A DNA stretch of 14,759 nucleotides from Baffinella frigidus (lineage: Eukaryota > Cryptophyceae > Cryptomonadales > Baffinellaceae), in the NCBI GenBank assembly GCA_026770585.1, contig MU646878.1, positions 281,397-296,155 of the forward strand, read 5' to 3'. Below the pieces are notes generated by a model, which had not been told where the DNA came from, did not search any database, and was given only the letters and a program-made list of their open reading frames with translations. Positions within the stretch are counted from its first letter, which is position 1; the number at the start of each line of letters is the position of its first letter. Positions 1 through 6,659 of the stretch are shown in pieces. The position numbers were made by a program, and so were the translations under genes.

Positions 1-345
1 TGGGGCTTGGGGTTTGGGGTTTAGGGTTTAGGTTTAAGGGTTTGGGGTTTAGGGTTTAGGGTTTAGGGTTTGGGGTTTAACCTGCCCCCTCCCAGTCCTT
101 CCCAAGAAGAGAGTTCCCCGTACCCCCAACCCACGACGTGTTTTCCTGGTTTAGGGTTTAGGGTTTCGGGTTTCGGGTTTGGGGTTTGGGGTTTAGGGAT
201 CAGGATTTGGGGTTTAGGGTTTAGGGTTTCTGGTTTCTGGTTTCTGGTTTCTGGTTTAGGTTTTACGTTTTAGGGTTTAGGTTGATCTGAGGGTCAAGGG
301 TGAGCTCCGGGGTTAAGGATTTAGGGTGAGCTGAGGGGTTACCCT
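1..345 (+). repeat. Degenerate G-rich telomere-like tract
   Basis: Successive TTTAGGG, TTTGGGG, TTTCGGG and TTTCTGG units run along the + strand, broken at about 81-148 by a GC-rich non-repeat segment. The TTTAGGG heptamer is the Arabidopsis-type telomere repeat of plants and many algae. Units are too mixed to be a functional chromosome end, and the orientation (G-rich strand pointing into the window) is that of an internal block, not a left-hand terminus. G-quadruplex formation is plausible. No gene here. Confidence 0.85.
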
Positions 346-414
346 GTCGTTATCCTTATCATAGGATGCTCTGCTGGGAGGAGGTGCAAACCTACGGGTG
401 CATATTCGCCCTAA

Positions 415-605
415 CTTCACCTGAAACCTAAAAACCTAAAACCCAAACCTAAGCCCGTCAAGTCGTCAAGGTGCGCTTCTAAGCCCTGAACCCTCAACAA
501 TCAACCCCGAACAGTCTCAACTCTAAACCCCAAACAATCAACCCTGAACAGTCTCAACCCTGGACCATAAACAATGTTCCCTGCACACCCAAACTCTAAA
601 CCATA
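415..605 (-). repeat. C-rich telomere-like tract with a 37-bp tandem duplication
   Basis: CCCTAAA-like units (CCTAAAA, CCCAAAC, CCCTGAA, CCCTCAA) lie in the opposite orientation to the tract at 1-345. Inside it a segment beginning AACAATCAACC at 496 recurs at 533 (period 37, one or two mismatches), ending each time in GAACAGTCTCAAC. No gene is supported. Confidence 0.7.
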
Positions 606-788
606 AAGGTCGGTTCGGGGGGTCCACGCGGACGCTCTCAGCCACTGAGCAGCCACCGGGGGCTTCACGGATACAGTCCCTCTCAACGATTTGTACTAGC
701 ATCGTATCCATTGCCCTGGAACCTAACCGGGATTTCACCTTGAATTCAAGGTGAAAAGGTCCTCGGTCGCTGCGAAGTGGAGGGTGTA
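606..788. other. Unassigned spacer with a perfect 24-bp palindrome
   Basis: No convincing coding frame or known RNA. The one structured item is a perfect 24-bp palindrome at 733-756 centred on GAATTC (half-site TTTCACCTTGAA). It lies outside any recognised terminal-inverted-repeat element, so it may be a protein-binding dyad or a relic of a foldback element. Confidence 0.5.
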
Positions 789-1131
789 GGGGTTACCTTT
801 TCGTTCTCCTTATCAGAGGAGAGCGCGCAGGGAGGGGGTGCGGTGGGTTTGAACACGGTGGGCTACGAGGGTTTCGTCGGCCCTGGATTCCAGGAGGTAA
901 CGCGACCTAATTTGCACCAGAAAAGCCTTGAAAATTACCCCAAGACAATTTGACTTTTGATGGAAAGACCCGAGTGCCAAGCTATTCAGGGGTGCCTATT
1001 GGCCGTACCCCGGATAAGGACCGCCTTATCCTTGTTAGGACCCTAGCCACACGGTGGATGGTTTGGGGGTTACCTTTTCGTTCTCCTTATCAGAGGAGAG
1101 CGCGCAGGGAGGGGGTGCGGTGGGTTTGAAC
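789..1131 (+). repeat. Perfect 66-bp direct repeat (789-854 and 1066-1131)
   Basis: The 66 bases starting GGGGTTACCTTTTCG and ending GGGTTTGAAC occur twice without a mismatch, 277 bp apart, although the surrounding sequence is heavily diverged. A weaker relative (GGGGTTACCCTGTCGTTATCC) lies at 338-395. After the second copy the sequence continues ATCCGCTTCTCCCGCCC, which also recurs near 1292 and, altered, near 1613. The first copy is instead followed directly by an E-family remnant. Perfect identity implies a recent duplication or gene conversion. Confidence 0.85.
852..985 (-). mobile_element. Family E foldback element, degenerate copy
   Basis: The left end ACACGGTGGGCTACGAGGGTTTCG and internal landmarks (GGTAACGCGACCTAATTTGCAC, then GACTTTTGATGGAAAG) match the better-preserved copy at 2472-2609 in the same orientation. 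The expected right terminal repeat (…CCACTGTGTGG) is eroded to roughly GAGTGCCAAG. It carries no coding capacity. A short hairpin (GGATAAGG ACCG CCTTATCC) follows at 1013-1032. Confidence 0.6.
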
Positions 1132-1656
1132 ATCCGCTTCTCCCGCCCCGGCGTCCCGAACCCCTGCGTCGGATTTCGGGTTTGAGTCGAAATTCAGCCC
1201 GGCTTTTGAAATCTATCAGAGATGTCGTAGGACATTGGTAGGCCGTCTGGACTTTTTAGGGGATAGCTGAAAGTTGTCTGGGGTTATTGGGTTTGAACAT
1301 CCGCTTCTCCCGCCCTTGCGTCCCGAACCCCTGTTCCCCCCCCCCGAAGGAATTGAGTTTTGGGGGGCCTTGGGGAGTTTGGGCAATTTGAACCTAGTTG
1401 ACTAATTCCCTACGGGGTCGCAAGCTTTTTAAGCGAAATCTTAGACCTTATTTCATCACGAAATCGTGATCCGGTTTAAAAATTTCCAGAACGTTATCAA
1501 GTTACACGTTACATTTACTTGTTGGCGAAGCGTCCTGACGTTACATTGACATGTTGTCACCATGGTGCGTTGACATTCACATGTGCGCTGGGAGGGGGTG
1601 CGGTGGGTTAGCACATCCGCTTCTCTCGCCCTGGCGTCCCAAACCCCTGCGTCGGG
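1132..1656. other. Unassigned spacer, subtelomeric repeat fragments
   Basis: Contains repeats of CATCCGCTTCTCCCGCCC followed by GCGTCCCGAACCCCTG (about 1130-1165, 1291-1331, 1613-1650). These are part of a subtelomeric unit that precedes G-rich tracts. A small dyad TCACGAAATCGTGA lies near 1456, and GTTACA/TTGACAT direct repeats lie at 1500-1580. No gene is supported. Confidence 0.5.
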
Positions 1657-1840
1657 TTTGGGGTTTCGGGTGTACAGTTTTGGGTTTCAGGTGCACGGTG
1701 TGCGATTTCGGGTTTGGGGTTTGGGGTGTACGGTTTTGGGTGTACGGTTTCGGGTTTCGGGTTCAGGGTTTCGAGTGTCGCTTTCGGGGTTTCGGGTGTA
1801 GGTCTCGCACCTGCAATACAGCGGGGGAGGGCGGGCACGT
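1657..1840 (+). repeat. Variant telomere-like tract rich in TTTCGGG and TGTACGG
   Basis: Heptamer-like units GTTTCGGGT, TTTGGGG and GGGTGTACGGTTT dominate. The 3' part (GGGTGTCGCT…CTGCAATAC…GCGGGGGAGGGCGG) is repeated after the F element at about 2036-2094. The F insertion therefore separates two related copies of the same variant tract plus boundary. Confidence 0.7.
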
Positions 1841-1980
1841 CACTGCAAATCCAGAGATTTTGTAAAAGTCAATTCACCTACAAAATCTGTCAACTTAGAA
1901 ACGAGGTACCCGAAATGGGTACTTCGAAAATCGATTTTTCGCCTTGAGTTGACTGATAAAAAAACTCCGCCCTGGCAGTG
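1841..1980 (+). mobile_element. Family F foldback element, copy 1
   Basis: It begins CACTGCAAATCCAGAGATTTTG and ends with the near reverse complement ACTCCGCCCTGGCAGTG. It aligns over its whole length with 13186-13324 (shared interior CAAAATCTGTCAACTTAG, GGTACTTCGAAAATCGAT). The 5-bp flanks CACGT and CACTT are compatible with a mutated target duplication. About 140 bp, no ORF: a non-autonomous MITE with CACTG/CAGTG ends. Confidence 0.85.
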
Positions 1981-1983
1981 CAC

Positions 1984-2390
1984 TTGTGCGATTCCGGGTT
2001 CCGGGTTCCGGTTCTGGGTTCCGGGTTTCGGGTTCCGGGTTTCGGGTGTCGCTATCAGGGTTTCGGGTACCTGCAATACCGCGGGGGAGGGCGGCCGCTT
2101 GTAAGGCACCCTCCTCTCTCCCCTGGTTTAGGGTTTGGGGTTTAGGGTTTGTAGTTGAAGATTTGGAGTTCAGGGTGTAGGGTGTAGGGTGTAGGGTGTA
2201 GGGTTCAAGGTTCAGGGTTTCAGGTTTCAGGTTTCAGGTTTCAGGTTTTAGGGTTTATGGTGATCTGGGGGTTTAGGGTGAGCTTATGGTTCAGGGTGAC
2301 CTGAGGGCTTGGGGTGAGCTTATGGGAGTAGGGTTTAGGATTAGGGAATCAGAGTTTAGGATGCGCTGCGGGTTTAGGGTGATGGGGTTT
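1984..2390 (+). repeat. Telomere-like tract, TTCCGGG/TTTCGGG then TTTAGGG/TGTAGGG variants
   Basis: It starts with GGGTTCCGGGTTCCG units and passes the boundary motif CTGCAATACCGCGGGGGAGG (about 2069-2090). It continues as TTTAGGG, GTGTAGGG and TTTCAGG units to about 2270, then a looser region of GTGAGCTTATGG/GGTGATCTG repeats. Sub-blocks of identical heptamers (GGGTGTA ×4 near 2175, TTTCAGG ×4 near 2220) indicate local slippage. No gene. Confidence 0.75.
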
Positions 2391-2471
2391 ACCGCTCCGG
2401 GGTTTACCACTCCACAAAGACAGCAACCCGAAATTGGAGGTTCCCGGAATTGCGAGGCTGGCACGAGGGGG
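2391..2471 (+). repeat. GC-rich subtelomeric boundary unit, copy 1
   Basis: The segment TTTACCACTCCACAAAGAC…CCCGGAATTGCGAGGCTGGCACGAGGGGG recurs at about 2628-2735 (…GGAAGTGCGAGGGTTGGCACGCGGGGGG) and at 2909-2945. It marks the junction preceding a G-rich telomere-like tract. Copy 1 is cut by the E element at 2472. Confidence 0.6.
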
Positions 2472-2609
2472 TCACACGGTGGCCTTCGAGGCTTTCGGGA
2501 CCCCTAGATTTAGCGGTAACGTGACCAAATTTGCACTAGAAAATACATCAAGTTAACTGCCGACAGGGTAAGTTGACTTTTGGTGAAAGGTCCGTAGTCC
2601 ACTGTGTGG
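2472..2609 (-). mobile_element. Family E foldback element
   Basis: The ends CACACGGTGGCCTTCGAGG and ACTACGGACC-type arm (right end …GTCCACTGTGTGG) form imperfect terminal inverted repeats. The reverse complement aligns with 14230-14367 almost throughout, including AAAGTCAACTTACCCTGT, AAATTTGGTCACGTTACCGC and TCTAGGGGTCCCGAAA. It is 138 bp with no ORF. Confidence 0.85.
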
Positions 2610-2801
2610 TTGGGGTGGTCCGAGGGATTTACCCCTCTGCAAAGACGGCGACCCCTGGCATCGCGAAAGTGGAGGCTCCCGGAATGGCGAGGGAATTGGA
2701 GTTCCCCGGAAGTGCGAGGGTTGGCACGCGGGGGGTGGGCAGCCTCTCTGTCCTGGTGTAGGGTTTGGGGTTGATGGTTTGGGGTTTGGGGTTGAAGGTT
2801 T
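2610..2801 (+). repeat. Subtelomeric boundary unit copy 2 plus short G-rich tract
   Basis: GCAAAGACGGCGACCCCTGG to GTGGGCAGCCTCTCTGTCCTGGTGTAGGG is a fuller version of the 2391-2471 unit. It leads directly into TTTGGGG units. The join GCCTCTSTGYCCTGGTGTAGG also appears before tracts at 2957 and, altered, 3415 and 3640, so the unit and the telomere-like tract are duplicated together. Confidence 0.65.
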
Positions 2802-2908
2802 TTATCCGGGAAAACTTATTTTTCTTTCGTTTGATGGCAACGAAAATTACTACACAAATGCTTTAATTTAACTAATAAGAACGAATTGTGTAGTAGTTTT
2901 CGTTGCCA
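2802..2908. mobile_element. Family A foldback element, right end lost
   Basis: The left arm TTATCCGGGAAAACTTATTTT, then AACGAAAATTACTACACAA, an AT-rich centre, and the inverted core TTGTGTAGTAGTTTTCGTTGCCA. Relative to the intact copy at 11325-11464 the last about 33 bp (the outer right arm ending CCCCGGATAA) is missing. It is replaced abruptly by the middle of a boundary unit (GGAATTGCGAGGGCTGGC), so a deletion or recombination removed the end. Confidence 0.8.
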
Positions 2909-3180
2909 GGAATTGCGAGGGCTGGCACGCGGGGGGTGGGCTGCCGCTCTGCCCTGGTGTAGGATTCAGGGTTGAGGGTTTGGGATTCAGGGTTTAGGGT
3001 TTAGGGTTTAGGGTTTAGGGTTTGGGGTTTAGGGTGTAGGGTGTAGGGTTCAGGGTTCAAGGTTTAGGGTTTAGGGTTCAGGGTTTAGGGTTGAGATTTT
3101 AGGGTAGGGGTGGGGTAGGGTAGGGTAGGGTAGGGGTAGAGTAGGGGTAGAGTAGGGTGGGGTAGTTTAAGGTTTCAGGT
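2909..3180 (+). repeat. Boundary unit copy 3, TTTAGGG array and GGGTA pentamer array
   Basis: A boundary fragment (2909-2956) is followed by the cleanest TTTAGGG run in the window (about 2990-3025). GTGTAGGG/GTTCAGGG variants follow, then a change to the pentamer GGGTA/GGGGTA/GGGTAGA at about 3103-3168. The pentamer block is a separate simple repeat likely derived by slippage from a truncated heptamer. Strong G-quadruplex potential on the + strand. Confidence 0.8.
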
Positions 3181-3540
3181 TTAGGGGTTAGAGCTTACCC
3201 CTCCGCGGAGCGCCCCCCCCCCGGAGGTAGGGCCATGCCGCGAGGGGTCGCAAGGTTTTAGGTTTCCGGTTTCCGGTTTCAGGGTTTAGGGTGATCTGGA
3301 GGTTTCTTACCCGGAGGTAGGAGGTGGGAGCATGGCGCGGGGGGTCGCGAGGGTGGAGCGGGGGGTCGCAAGGGCGGAGCGAGGTGTCGCGGAGCGAGGT
3401 GTGGCCAGCCTCTGCGCGGTTGAGGGTATAGGGTTGAGGGTTGAGGGTTGAGGGTTGAGGGTGTAGGGTGTAGGGTGTAGGGATTAGGGTTGAGGGTATG
3501 GATTAGGGTTCAGGGCTTTGGGTGAAGAGTTTAGGGTTTG
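3181..3540 (+). repeat. Boundary-unit derivatives and GGGTTGA/GTGTAGGG tracts
   Basis: GGAGGTAGG…CATGSCGCGRGGGGTCGC occurs twice (3220-3250, 3310-3345). It is followed by tandem GGAGCG(G/A)GG(G/T)GTCGC units (3340-3400) and GTGTGGCCAGCCTCTGCGCGG. Then come GGGTTGA ×5 and GTGTAGGG ×3 (3420-3490). No gene is visible; short ORFs here only reflect the repeats. Confidence 0.65.
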
Positions 3541-3723
3541 GGATAAACCCCCCTTTAAGGTAGGGTTTAGGGGGCTTCAGCAACTGCGTCTAGCGGTTAC
3601 ACAGAAATCAGAGGTGTGGCCAGCTTCTGCGTGCGTTGGGCGGGGCACCGGGTGCAGGGTTTGGGGATACGACGCAATCCATCAACGGAACTCACCGTCT
3701 CCCCTCGGGGTCACTAGGGTTTC
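3541..3723. other. Unassigned low-repeat spacer
   Basis: Contains one more GTGTGGCCAGCTTCTGCGTGCG boundary motif (3613) and a GGGTGCAGGGTTTGGGG joint (3651). The remainder shows no coding, RNA or foldback structure that I can support. Confidence 0.4.
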
Positions 3724-3872
3724 ATCCGGGGACATGTTTAATTTTTTTTTAATGGCCTATCAAACTGGGTTCTTGTCCTAATCAAATTTAATTAGGGCCC
3801 TAATTAATCTTCTTCCAAATCCTATGAACACATAGAGATCCGTTTTCTTTTAAATTAAACATGTCCCCGGAT
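3724..3872 (+). mobile_element. Family B foldback element, copy 1
   Basis: Terminal inverted repeats ATCCGGGGACATGTTTAATT and AATTAAACATGTCCCCGGAT. The interior holds GGCCTATCAAAC, GGGTTCT, ATTAGGGCCCTAATTAA, CCTATGAACA and GGATCCG-like blocks in that order. The reverse complement of 10102-10251 aligns along the full 149 bp. AT-rich compared with its surroundings; no ORF. Confidence 0.9.
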
Positions 3873-3998
3873 TAGGTTAGCAGCACGCTGTGTTCAGGGT
3901 TCAGGGATACGGGGCGGGGCACCGGGGTTAGGGTTTAGGGGAACGATCTTTCAGGTTTAGGGTTACACCGAAATCTAAGCGGACAGAGCCGAGTATGA
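3873..3998 (+). repeat. Short G-rich telomere-like remnant
   Basis: GTTCAGGGTTCAGGG, GGGTTAGGGTTTAGGG and TTTAGGGTTAC, together with a second GGGGCGGGGCACCGGGGTTAGGG joint (compare 3643-3660), form the last G-rich tract of the left half. No gene. Confidence 0.6.
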
Positions 3999-4170
3999 CC
4001 ACCAACCCTCACGGAAAGACCAAGTCGTCGATTTTCAGACCTCGGATGTGTGGGGCGTCGGGGTCAGATTCGACCCCGACGAATCAACTTAAGTCCCAAC
4101 CTCGGTACAAAATCTACTTTTGGGGACAGGTCGAAATCAATCGATTTGGTCCTTCCGTGAGGGTCGGAGG
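3999..4170. mobile_element. Family H foldback element
   Basis: The arms CCACCAACCCTCACGGAAAG…CCAAGTCGTCGATTTT and, on the other strand, CCTCCGACCCTCACGGAAGG…CCAAATCGATTGATTT pair over about 37 nt. The middle holds a perfect hairpin, CGTCGGGGTC / GACCCCGACG with a 6-nt loop (about 4059-4084). The ACCCTCAC start and CCAAATCGA inner block resemble families G and J. An open frame runs through it, but its residues follow the palindrome, so I do not call it a gene. Confidence 0.75.
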
Positions 4171-4442
4171 CAGCTGGGACCAGTGGTGGAGCTACCACAA
4201 GGGGCGCGTGCTCAACCCCACACCATGGTGTCAACACACAGCGCTCTCACCAGAGGTGGTGACCGCCCTCCAGCGCCAATTTCATCTCGGAACATACCAG
4301 AATATGTCCACATAAAAGGCGGAAGATAGCATGTTTGCATGCCTAAAATAGCATATACACCCGTATCTTCGGCGTCGGAAGCCTGAGATGGCGGGACAGA
4401 ATCTGTCTTGTTCCGAAATCAAATTGGCTACACAGTAACGTA
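4171..4442. other. Unassigned spacer with small dyads
   Basis: Small dyads only: ACACCATGGTGT (about 4220), a hairpin closed by GAAGATA/TATCTTC (about 4323-4371) and GACAGAATCTGTC (about 4396). A CTCACCAGAGGTGGTGACC stretch resembles the CACCAGCGG ends seen at 4828 and 5081. No gene supported. Confidence 0.4.
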
Positions 4443-4546
4443 TATCCCTTAAGTGCCCATAGGGTGAATGTTCACCCCAACTCGCCCTAGGCAGGTCCTA
4501 GGGCCCTACAGTAGGGCGTATGGGCCTGATGGCCACTCAAGGGATA
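4443..4546 (+). mobile_element. Family C foldback element, copy 1
   Basis: Ends TATCCCTTAAGTG and CCACTCAAGGGATA, with the family core GGCAGGTCCTAGGGCCCTAC followed by GTAGGGCGTATGGGC. The left inner part (GGGTGAATGTTCACCC, itself a dyad) differs from other copies, which carry a GGTCAAATTTGACC-type dyad there. 104 bp. Confidence 0.85.
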
Positions 4547-4555
4547 TGGCTCTCT

Positions 4556-4701
4556 CCCGCCAGCCCTCAAAAGAGAACCAAATCGCGATATTGAGACCTG
4601 TGGGCAATTTCACCAAGGGGTGAACCCTGAGGGTTTACCACCCAGGGGAAATCAACTTTTGCGATCGCTCAATTTGGTTCACTTCCCGTGGCGGGTGGTC
4701 C
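4556..4701. mobile_element. Diverged foldback related to family J (family I)
   Basis: The left arm CCGCCAGCCCTCAAAAGAGA…ACCAAATCGCGA pairs with the right arm TCGCTCAATTTGGTTCAC…GTGGCGGG. The CCAGCCC start and ACCAAATCG inner block recall J (4870-5008). The two arms are clearly more diverged than in J, so this is an older copy or separate family. Confidence 0.6.
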
Positions 4702-4869
4702 AACGCCAGATTGCAGGTGGGGGTTGATTTTTTTAAAACTCCATCAGGATAGGGTTTGCAACTTTTGAAAACCACTGCCTTGAGGGAAAATTGACTTTTG
4801 GCAACCCCTTCCAAGGATCTGGCGTGGTCACCAGCGGAGCAGGCGAGGAGCAGCCCTCGAGCGCCATTG
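4702..4869. other. Unassigned spacer with inverted GTTGATTTTTTTAAAA / AAAATTGACTTTTGG blocks
   Basis: Blocks of GTTGATTTT and AAAATTGACTTTT suggest another decayed foldback, but I cannot define termini. The stretch CACCAGCGGAGCAGGCGAGGAGCAGCCCTCGAGCGCCATT at 4830-4868 recurs at 5081-5120. No gene. Confidence 0.4.
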
Positions 4870-5008
4870 CCACCAGCCCTGCGAGGCGGACCAAATCGAC
4901 GATTGTTTGGAGCCATTTCCTCGGGTGCCACTTTCGTTTTCGAAGGTGCCGCCCGAGGAAATGGCGTATGCACCAGCCTCGATTTGGTCCGCCTCGGGGG
5001 GCTGGTGG
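4870..5008 (+). mobile_element. Family J foldback element, copy 1
   Basis: The left arm CCACCAGCCCTGCGAGGCGG then ACCAAATCGA pairs with the right arm TCGATTTGGTCCGCCTCGGG…GGCTGGTGG. The inner arms CCATTTCCTCGGGTG and GCCCGAGGAAATGG continue the pairing to a TTCGTTTTCGAA loop, so nearly the whole 139 bp folds back. Copy 2 at 7753-7891 is about 90% identical by eye. The long open frame here (4791-5240) is a side effect of GC-rich palindromic sequence. Confidence 0.9.
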
Positions 5009-5029
5009 TGGCTGGTGGTTATGCCGGCA

Positions 5030-5072
5030 CCCTAGCGTAGGGCGTATGGGCCTGATGGCCACTCAGGGGATA
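5030..5072 (+). mobile_element. Family C half-element
   Basis: CCCTAGCGTAGGGCGTATGGGCCTGATGGCCACTCAGGGGATA equals the right half of copy 4443-4546 (same GGGCCTGATGGCCACTCA). The left half, up to the core dyad, is absent. The break falls at the palindrome centre. Confidence 0.8.
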
Positions 5073-5075
5073 GGG

Positions 5076-5185
5076 CTCTCTCACCAGCGGCGCTGGCGAG
5101 GAGCAGCCCTCGATCGCCATTGGTTGGTGATCTTCGAGCGCCATTGCGCTGATCCTCGCCAGTGGTTGATGGTCGTTCCGGTACA
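5076..5185. repeat. Imperfect inverted repeat and local direct repeat
   Basis: CACCAGCGGCGCTGGCGAGGAGCAGCCCTCGATCGCCATTGG pairs partly with GCGCCATTGCGCTGATCCTCGCCAGTGG downstream. The left arm also directly repeats 4830-4868. It looks like a degraded foldback next to the C half-element. Confidence 0.5.
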
Positions 5186-5349
5186 CGCCCTGAGCACCTG
5201 TCGCCGTGACCAAGGGGGGGTTGTATTAGGGGAATTATGAGCTTTCGCCCCCGGCTAAAAATACCCCTTGCCGTGACAGTTCGCGGGTTCAGATTAGGTT
5301 GGGGGTTCGGCTTCAGGTTGCGCGTGTCAAAAATCCAGGATAAGGCGCT

Positions 5350-5430
5350 ACCACACAGCGGACTTCGAAAGGATTTTGAAGAACCCCTAAGCGATAAGAC
5401 CTAGGACCCTACAGTAGGCAACCCGTAGGA
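5350..5430 (+). mobile_element. Family D foldback element, truncated at right
   Basis: ACCACACAGCGGACTTCGAA, then AACCCCTAAGCGATAAGACC and CCCTACAGTAGGCAACCCGTAGG, align with the start of the complete copy at 11930-12080. The second half with the …CCGCTGTGTGG terminus is missing; the sequence changes to GACTCGCTCTGCCGAGG at about 5427. Confidence 0.85.
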
Positions 5431-5717
5431 CTCGCTCTGCCGAGGGGCGCCGCAGGTTAAAACAATTTCGTACCAGAGCGTTTTAACTTTGTACCACGAT
5501 CCCGGATTACAATCGACTTTTTGGCGAGTTTGGGCTGCTCAACAGCCGGGGACTCGCTCTGCCTCACTCGGGTTGACCGACTATTCTCAAGTTGCCATGA
5601 AAGGATTGCGGTACAAATCCGTCAACTTTGGGACTAGAAAGAGCCCAGGCGCTCCAAATTGGTTAGCCCAAATAGACTGAAACAGAGGTAGGGGGACTCG
5701 CGTTGCACCTTGACAGC
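5431..5717. other. Unassigned spacer with decayed inverted repeat
   Basis: GGACTCGCTCTGCC occurs at 5427 and 5551, and a variant GGGACTCGCGTTGCACC at 5694. TTTGTACCACGATCC (about 5490) is partly inverted as GGATTGCGGTACAAA (about 5605), with a GGCTG CTCAA CAGCC hairpin between them. This may be an old foldback. No coding exon is supported. Confidence 0.4.
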
Positions 5718-5718
5718 C

Positions 5719-5878
5719 GTCCCAAAATTCGGGTGGTTTATATAACGACCCAAAATTCGGGTGGTTTATTTTACGGTATTACCTACCGTAGGCCGTAGGG
5801 CCCCTCCGAAAGCTGGGTCTAGGGACCCTCGGCGTACGGTAGGCACTACTGTAGGATACCCTACCCTAATTTCGGGAC
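5719..5878. mobile_element. Family K foldback element, copy 1, with duplicated left terminus
   Basis: A full unit spans 5747-5878: left GACCCAAAATTCGGGTGGTT, inner CCTACCGTAGG, right ACCCTAATTTCGGGAC. Immediately before it, GTCCCAAAATTCGGGTGGTT at 5719 repeats the left terminus alone, giving a tandem solo-end. The right end stops 6 bp before the stop codon of the minus-strand gene. The second copy is at 6157-6297. Confidence 0.8.
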
Positions 5879-5884
5879 GTGTTG

Positions 5885-6643
5885 CTATGCACCTGCCCAT
5901 TCAGCAGCGGCGATGCTGCGCTCCTCGGCCGCGTCGGCCGGCGAGAGCGCTGCGATCTGCAGCGCCTCGTGGATGAGCGCGACTGTCTTGTCGTGCGCCC
6001 GCCTCGCGGCGATGAGCACCTCGAGCTTCGCGGCGTGCGCGGCAGACATTCTGTCCTCTTGCGCGACCGTGCGGTAGCCGCTCGCGAGTGAAGCGACCGC
6101 TCTGCCAGAGGCAAGGGCAAGGGACCAACCTCCTTCAGGAACACTGATAGGGAAACGACCCGAAATTAGGGTAGTTTAGCCTACGGATCTCCTATGACCA
6201 GGCCTACCGCAGGAGGTAGGTCTCCTAGGACCAGGTCCTAGGAGCCCCTCTTCCTACGGTAGGGAACCCGTAGCCTAAACTACCCTAATTTCGGGTCTTT
6301 TCTCGATTAACACCCTCGCAACCGTGTGTGAGGGTGGGGGCAGGATCAGGGTTCTAAGGTTTAAACAAAAGGATTTTATCCTGGCTTTTAGCGCCGTACT
6401 GTCAGCTCGCTTTTCTCTCTAGCATTCGTGCTGGCGGCGTACGCGCCCGAATCTCACCCCTGCAAGCCCTAGCCCAAGCCACTCTCAACTGTCGGGGCAC
6501 ATGAAGAGGCAGGCAAGGCAGCACGCGAGCCAAATGCCAGCCAGCACTACCTGCCTGTTGCGAACAAGAGGGCGATGCAGCCGACAGTGGAAGCGCCGAG
6601 CGCCGCCGCGCGCCCGTCGATCTGCTGCACCGTGCCTCCTTTC
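5885..6643 (-). CDS. Hypothetical protein, C-terminal two exons of a spliced gene
   Basis: I do not recognise the family. Two minus-strand exons join in phase. Exon 6643-6551 follows a C-rich tract ending CCAG and ends …GGCAG before GTAGTG. Exon 6143-5885 follows TTTCCCTATCAG and ends at a TAG (5887-5885). The 2+1 split codon reads AGT (Ser). The visible product is 116 aa, 5' incomplete: KGGTVQQIDG, then a hydrophobic 20-residue stretch (ALGASTVGCIALLFATG) that could be a membrane helix, then an Ala/Arg/Glu-rich helical tail containing an internal Met at about residue 63 (MSAAHAAKLEVLIAARR…). Third positions are strongly G/C (about 80-85% by eye) while the surroundings are not, which supports real coding. 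The 407-nt intron holds K element 6157-6297 only 13 bp from the acceptor, and another K lies just past the stop. No convincing first exon was found upstream. It could be a recent pseudogene. Confidence 0.55.
6157..6297. mobile_element. Family K foldback element, copy 2
   Basis: Terminal inverted repeats of about 30 nt, near perfect: GACCCGAAATTAGGGTAGTT… and …AACTACCCTAATTTCGGGTC. The centre is a perfect dyad CTCCTAGGACC A GGTCCTAGGAG, flanked by CCTACCGCAGGAGG and CCTACGGTAGGG. It lies within the proposed intron of the minus-strand gene. No ORF. Confidence 0.9.
6298..6550. other. Proposed intron remainder and downstream-facing acceptor-like site
   Basis: On the minus strand this is the 5' part of the intron that starts GTAGTG at 6550. 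On the plus strand CTTTTCTCTCTAG at about 6410-6422 precedes a 16-codon open stretch (FVLAAYAPESHPCKP, stop at about 6470) that could be a short terminal exon, but support is weak. No other gene. Confidence 0.35.
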
Positions 6644-6659
6644 CTGGCGAGGGGGGCGC

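Noticed and set aside
70-273. ORFs of Gly/Phe/Val repeats in the G-rich tracts (also 1551-1865, 1986-2180)
   Set aside because: Direct translation of TTTAGGG-like heptamers, no start context, no conserved residues.
3995-4315. 106-residue plus ORF over element H
   Set aside because: First half is the H palindrome, second half lacks codon bias; no acceptor or other gene signal.
4791-5240. 149-residue plus ORF and overlapping minus ORFs
   Set aside because: Runs across a J foldback and a C half-element; open on both strands as expected of GC-rich palindromes.
6410-6470. Plus-strand terminal exon after CTTTTCTCTCTAG
   Set aside because: Only about 16 codons and no partner exon upstream; it overlaps the proposed minus-strand intron.
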